Shown piece after piece: positions 5,730 to 8,491 of a DNA stretch of 8,491 nt; position 1 is the stretch's first letter; each line of letters begins with the position of its first letter. Origin of the DNA: Lachnospiraceae bacterium UBA3826 (GTDB taxonomy: Bacteria > Bacillota > Clostridia > Lachnospirales > Lachnospiraceae). The notes below the pieces were generated by a model, which saw only the letters and a list, made by a program, of their open reading frames with translations, had not been told where the DNA came from and did no database searches. Location: assembly GCA_002393095.1 (NCBI GenBank), contig DGII01000173.1, positions 1 through 8,491 of the forward strand, in the 5' to 3' direction. The position numbers and the translations under genes are program-made.

Positions 5730-6446
5730 CTACAGGTCCTCAAGCATTCTTATCAGATCCTCGAATGTTCCCTTAGGGCCCTCCCACGGATGCTCCTTGC
5801 TCGCTATCATTGTATCCGTCACAAGATACCCATCCATTCCGGTAATCGTACATGCGGCATACATATCCTCTTCCTCATCATTACCTATAATAAGGCATTC
5901 TGATGGCGATACCTTAAGTCTGGCGCATACTGTCTCAAAATACTTGGGATTGGGCTTACAATAGCTGTCTGACTCATATGAAGTCACAAGGTCAAAATCC
6001 TCAGGCTTAAGCCCTACCCATCCCATTCGTGTCACCTGTCCGACCATAGGGAATAATGGATTGGTGGCAAGCACAACTATGTCAGCCTTTTCACGGGATA
6101 ATTCCACGGCCTTTATCGCATATGGATTATCCTGCGTGAACATCTTGGCATCCTTAAACTCCTTGCCGTAGAAGTCATCGCATTCTGCCATGATACTCTT
6201 ATCCGTCACTCCCGTATCCTTATAGAAGCACTCCCAGAATGCATCCATATTACTCCTGCTTCCGTCATTACGAACCATCGCTGCCGTACCCTTCCAGACA
6301 GATGCAACAAGCTTATCCGCAGGTATCCCGTAGGGCGCCAGCCTCTTAGCCAAAAGCTTAAAATACCCGTCCGTGAATTCCTTCATATCCATCGGAACCA
6401 AAGTCCCGTCCATATCATACAGTATCGCTTTATATCTTCTACCCAA
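5730..6446 (-). CDS. HAD-superfamily hydrolase
   Basis: A cytoplasmic HAD-superfamily phosphatase-type protein of 238 residues with all four motifs: I, DMDGT (D11 nucleophile, D13 acid/base); II, VVLATN (T128); III, K164 in CKPNPKYF; and IV, GNDEEEDM (188-195) with acidic magnesium ligands. Residues about 20-100 form an inserted helical cap between motifs I and II, as in C1-cap HADs (phosphoglycolate phosphatase/nucleotidase-like). The substrate cannot be told from sequence. The start appears to be TTG at 6446: an in-frame TAA lies four codons upstream, no ATG precedes the DMDGT motif, and AAGGAG lies about 12 nt before the TTG. It follows the WalJ-type gene by 82 nt and precedes the ACT gene by 79 nt, with no terminator in either gap, so co-transcription with upstream genes is likely. 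Confidence 0.92.
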   Translation of the reverse strand: MGRRYKAILYDMDGTLVPMDMKEFTDGYFKLLAKRLAPYGIPADKLVASVWKGTAAMVRNDGSRSNMDAFWECFYKDTGVTDKSIMAECDDFYGKEFKDAKMFTQDNPYAIKAVELSREKADIVVLATNPLFPMVGQVTRMGWVGLKPEDFDLVTSYESDSYCKPNPKYFETVCARLKVSPSECLIIGNDEEEDMYAACTITGMDGYLVTDTMIASKEHPWEGPKGTFEDLIRMLEDL

Positions 6447-6490
6447 TATTGCCCGTTACTCCTTTTCCTTACTTATTGTATTTGATATCA

Positions 6491-6502
6491 GTCTTGCAAG
6501 AC
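6491..6502. repeat. 12-bp perfect palindrome in the gap between the MBL and HAD genes
   Basis: GTCTTGCAAGAC is an exact palindrome without spacer, roughly midway between the stop at 6529 and the TTG at 6446. It has no U-tract and no loop, so it is not a terminator. It could be a small operator, but a 12-bp palindrome in this much sequence may be chance. Confidence 0.3.
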
Positions 6503-6528
6503 CGCCCCTGACATCCCGTATTACTGTC

Positions 6529-7326
6529 CTAAAGCTCTACTATGCATGTCGGTTCACTTCTCTTAGCCACTATCATCTCAAAATCATTGGCATGGTATTC
6601 ATTATCACCTGCCTCTATCTCAAGCCTTACTGTCTCATATGCAAGCTCCGGCAGGTTATTCTCCTTGCTTAAGTGTCCCAGGATTATGGTCCTTAATCTG
6701 TCACAGGCAATATCACTTAGCAGCCTGCCGGCCGTCTCGTTGGACAGATGTCCTCTTTCGGATAATATCCTCTGCTTAAGCTGGTACGGATAGGGACCTA
6801 CCTGTAGCATGCGTATATCATGATTGGCCTCAAGCAGAAGCACATCCATATCCTTAAGGTGCTCCACGACATAATCATCATACTGCCCCATATCCGTAGC
6901 CACAGCCATCCTCTTATCACCCTTTGAGAAGCTGTACGCCACAGGATCGGCAGCATCATGCGATATCCTCATGGAACTGACATTAATGTCACCTAACACA
7001 AAATCCCTCTCCGGAGTTATCTCTACGAACAGCTCAGGTGGTATATATCCAAGGGAAGTATTAAGCTGTATCTGTTTAAGAGTCGCCGCAGTTCCATATA
7101 TAGGTATGGGATACTTACGCACGAATACACCCAATCCCTGTATATGATCGGCATGCTCGTGGGTTATGAGGATAGCATCGATATCCCCGCCCTTAAGCCC
7201 TGTAGTCTTAAGTCCCTCTTCTATCCTTTTCTTGCTTATCCCCGCATCTATGAGCAGGTGGGTTCTCTCACTGCCTATATATATGGAATTTCCGCTGCTT
7301 CCGCTGGCTATGGGACACATTCTCAT
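6529..7326 (-). CDS. walJ: MBL-fold hydrolase of the WalJ/YycJ (VicX) type
   Basis: A 265-residue metallo-beta-lactamase-fold protein with no signal peptide. The N-terminus MCPIASGSSGNSIYIG (3-18) with LLIDAGIS is typical of YycJ/WalJ/VicX proteins. Metal-binding residues are visible: H56-E-H58-A-D60-H61, H123 in RISHDAADP, D145 in VATDMGQ, and H218 in LGHLSKENN; EANHD (166-170) is also characteristic. Family members are encoded with the WalKR two-component system in bacilli and streptococci and have been linked to nuclease or DNA-repair roles; the exact reaction is unsettled. No WalKR genes are visible here. The start is firm: ATG overlaps the preceding gene's TGA as ATGA, with AAGGAAAG about 7 nt upstream inside that gene, implying translational coupling with the FtsA-like gene. 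The symbol rests on family resemblance, not on gene neighbourhood. Confidence 0.88.
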   Translation of the reverse strand: MRMCPIASGSSGNSIYIGSERTHLLIDAGISKKRIEEGLKTTGLKGGDIDAILITHEHADHIQGLGVFVRKYPIPIYGTAATLKQIQLNTSLGYIPPELFVEITPERDFVLGDINVSSMRISHDAADPVAYSFSKGDKRMAVATDMGQYDDYVVEHLKDMDVLLLEANHDIRMLQVGPYPYQLKQRILSERGHLSNETAGRLLSDIACDRLRTIILGHLSKENNLPELAYETVRLEIEAGDNEYHANDFEMIVAKRSEPTCIVEL

Positions 7327-8491
7327 AGTTTTCTTTCCTTATCCCAATATATCTCTATATTCTCCCCACCGTGAAGCTGTTCCATATATTCCGCATTATG
7401 ACCGTTGATGGTCGTTATGAGAGTACCCTTTGCCTTGGTCCTGTCAAAGTCTATCTCATCGAATACATCAACGAATACATATTTACTCTTGCCCTTAAGC
7501 TCTACGGGCTTACCGTTGACAATAACCGAGATATTCATGGCAGGAAGCTCTGCGGGCTTTTCTTCTTCTTCGTCCGAATTCTTCTCTATCACCTCTTCAA
7601 CGTAATTAGTCGCAACGTATGCACTTGTATCAAAGGTTCCGTCCGTAACCTCCCATGATACGGTGAAGTTCTCATACACCCTGGTATCATCATCGGCAGG
7701 GGAATTATTCACCATACATACACTGTCAGGCGCCACCGTTATATCCATGAAGGTCTCGATCTGTGACACTGTATAATAGTCAAGTATCTCTATCACATCA
7801 CCGCTTGCTATGTCATAATACTCCGACTGAAGCGTACCGTTGACCGAAGCGTACTTGGGCAAATCCACGCTGTTGCCGTTGACATTGATGGTAAGTATCG
7901 ACTTGTACTCCGGCAATTCACCGATTGTCATATGGGCTGCCTCACCTGCAGTAGACTCCTCCACCTCAATGATATCATTCTCTTTTATGGGAGAATGAAG
8001 ATTGGCAGGAGCGCCGTTGACCTTAATAACAGCCGCTTCACCCATCTGTCCTCTTATAAGGCGCTTATTACCGTTGATGGTGAATTCAAGCTCAGGTCCA
8101 CTCTTAGGGAAGAACCCGCCACCCTGAAAATCAGTCTGCATAGCCGCATCCATGACTGACAGGTTGTTGTTATTATAAAGCTTCACCTTACTGCCGTTAA
8201 AGTTCACCATTATGAAGTTATTACTCTCTTCATAGTAATTAAGGCATATACCTATAGGAGTGACCAAAAGTGAATCTATCGGAAGATCCGTATGCTCGAA
8301 TACGATATCCTGCATCACTTCCTTGCCTCTGAGGGCTACTCTCTCCGCTGCAAGTCCAAGCTTCTTGGCCAGACTGTCCGTATATCCCGGCACCATTCCT
8401 CCGCCACCCACAACGAAGACGGCTCCCACACTTTTACCGCCGTTTAATTCCTTGATCTTGGCTGCCGCAAGCTTGGCCATCTCATCCACAT
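7323..8491 (-). CDS. FtsA/PilM-like actin-fold protein with repeat-rich C-terminus (5' end outside window)
   Basis: The C-terminal 388 residues of a larger protein; the reading frame is open to the window edge, so the GTG at 8489 is unlikely to be the true start. Residues about 21-50 (VGAVFVVGGGGMVPGYTDSLAKKLGL) match the final nucleotide-binding motif of actin-like ATPases of the FtsA/PilM group (GGG, then PG, then an amphipathic helix), so the ATPase core lies mostly outside the window. After residue about 100 comes a long extension with several similar blocks: paired 'NG' strands followed by a GD/GE-x-IEI-like strand (for example NDIIEVEE at 171-178, GDVIEIL at 230-236, GENIEIYW at 375-382). 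This resembles repeated ubiquitin-like beta-grasp folds. An acidic linker (EEVIEKNSDEEEEKPAE, about 298-314) precedes the last block. It is not canonical FtsA. The stop overlaps the WalJ-type start (ATGA). Confidence 0.75.
   Translation of the reverse strand, partial: VDEMAKLAAAKIKELNGGKSVGAVFVVGGGGMVPGYTDSLAKKLGLAAERVALRGKEVMQDIVFEHTDLPIDSLLVTPIGICLNYYEESNNFIMVNFNGSKVKLYNNNNLSVMDAAMQTDFQGGGFFPKSGPELEFTINGNKRLIRGQMGEAAVIKVNGAPANLHSPIKENDIIEVEESTAGEAAHMTIGELPEYKSILTINVNGNSVDLPKYASVNGTLQSEYYDIASGDVIEILDYYTVSQIETFMDITVAPDSVCMVNNSPADDDTRVYENFTVSWEVTDGTFDTSAYVATNYVEEVIEKNSDEEEEKPAELPAMNISVIVNGKPVELKGKSKYVFVDVFDEIDFDRTKAKGTLITTINGHNAEYMEQLHGGENIEIYWDKERKL

Noticed and set aside
5298..5903. Plus-strand open frame of 201 codons across the palindromic element, ACT gene and HAD gene
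   Set aside because: It runs antisense across two well-supported genes and the inverted repeat. No motif or start signal supports it.

Overview
The window looks like chromosomal DNA from an anaerobic Firmicute, most likely a clostridium of the Lachnospiraceae type. This is inferred from protein character (UPF0237 ACT protein with a UPF0210/DUF711 protein, PTA-family Pta, TmcAL, a YycJ/WalJ-type metallo-hydrolase, an FtsA-like protein with a long C-terminal extension), purine-rich Shine-Dalgarno sites, TTG starts and moderate GC. No species is claimed. Every gene I can support lies on the minus strand, so transcription runs from high to low coordinates. I see no rRNA, tRNA, CRISPR array, transposase or phage gene.

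Layout in transcription order: (1) 8491-7323, the 3' part of an FtsA/PilM-like actin-fold protein with a long repeat-rich C-terminus, overlapping by ATGA with (2) 7326-6529, a WalJ/YycJ-type metallo-beta-lactamase (MBL) hydrolase; then (3) 6446-5730, a HAD hydrolase starting with TTG; (4) 5650-5378, an ACT-domain protein (UPF0237); (5) 5361-5225, a 137-bp non-coding element bounded by perfect 19-bp inverted repeats; (6) 5174-3810, a DUF711/PFL-family protein; (7) 3679-2675, phosphate acetyltransferase, closed by a clear intrinsic terminator at 2612-2646; (8) 2533-1355, TmcAL, the tRNA(Met) cytidine acetate ligase, with an apparently leaderless start and an upstream 17-bp dyad; (9) 1287-1066, a 73-aa protein of unknown function; (10) 1062-151, a second MBL hydrolase with a C-terminal helical tail; (11) a near-consensus promoter at 76-105 driving a gene of which only nine full codons (29-1) are inside the window.

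Functionally this is mostly core metabolism and housekeeping. The ACT and DUF711 proteins are a widely conserved pair of unknown role. Pta and TmcAL are linked by acetate: Pta interconverts acetyl-CoA and acetyl phosphate, and TmcAL uses acetate and ATP to acetylate the tRNA(Met) wobble cytidine. No acetate kinase gene is visible here. The most unusual items are the 137-bp palindromic element splitting the ACT-DUF711 pair, with a possible promoter at its edge; the leaderless-looking tmcAL promoter with its dyad; the NG-rich repeat extension of the FtsA-like protein; and the unknown 73-aa protein coupled to an MBL hydrolase. I found no convincing defence system, biosynthetic cluster or other wholly new multi-gene system.
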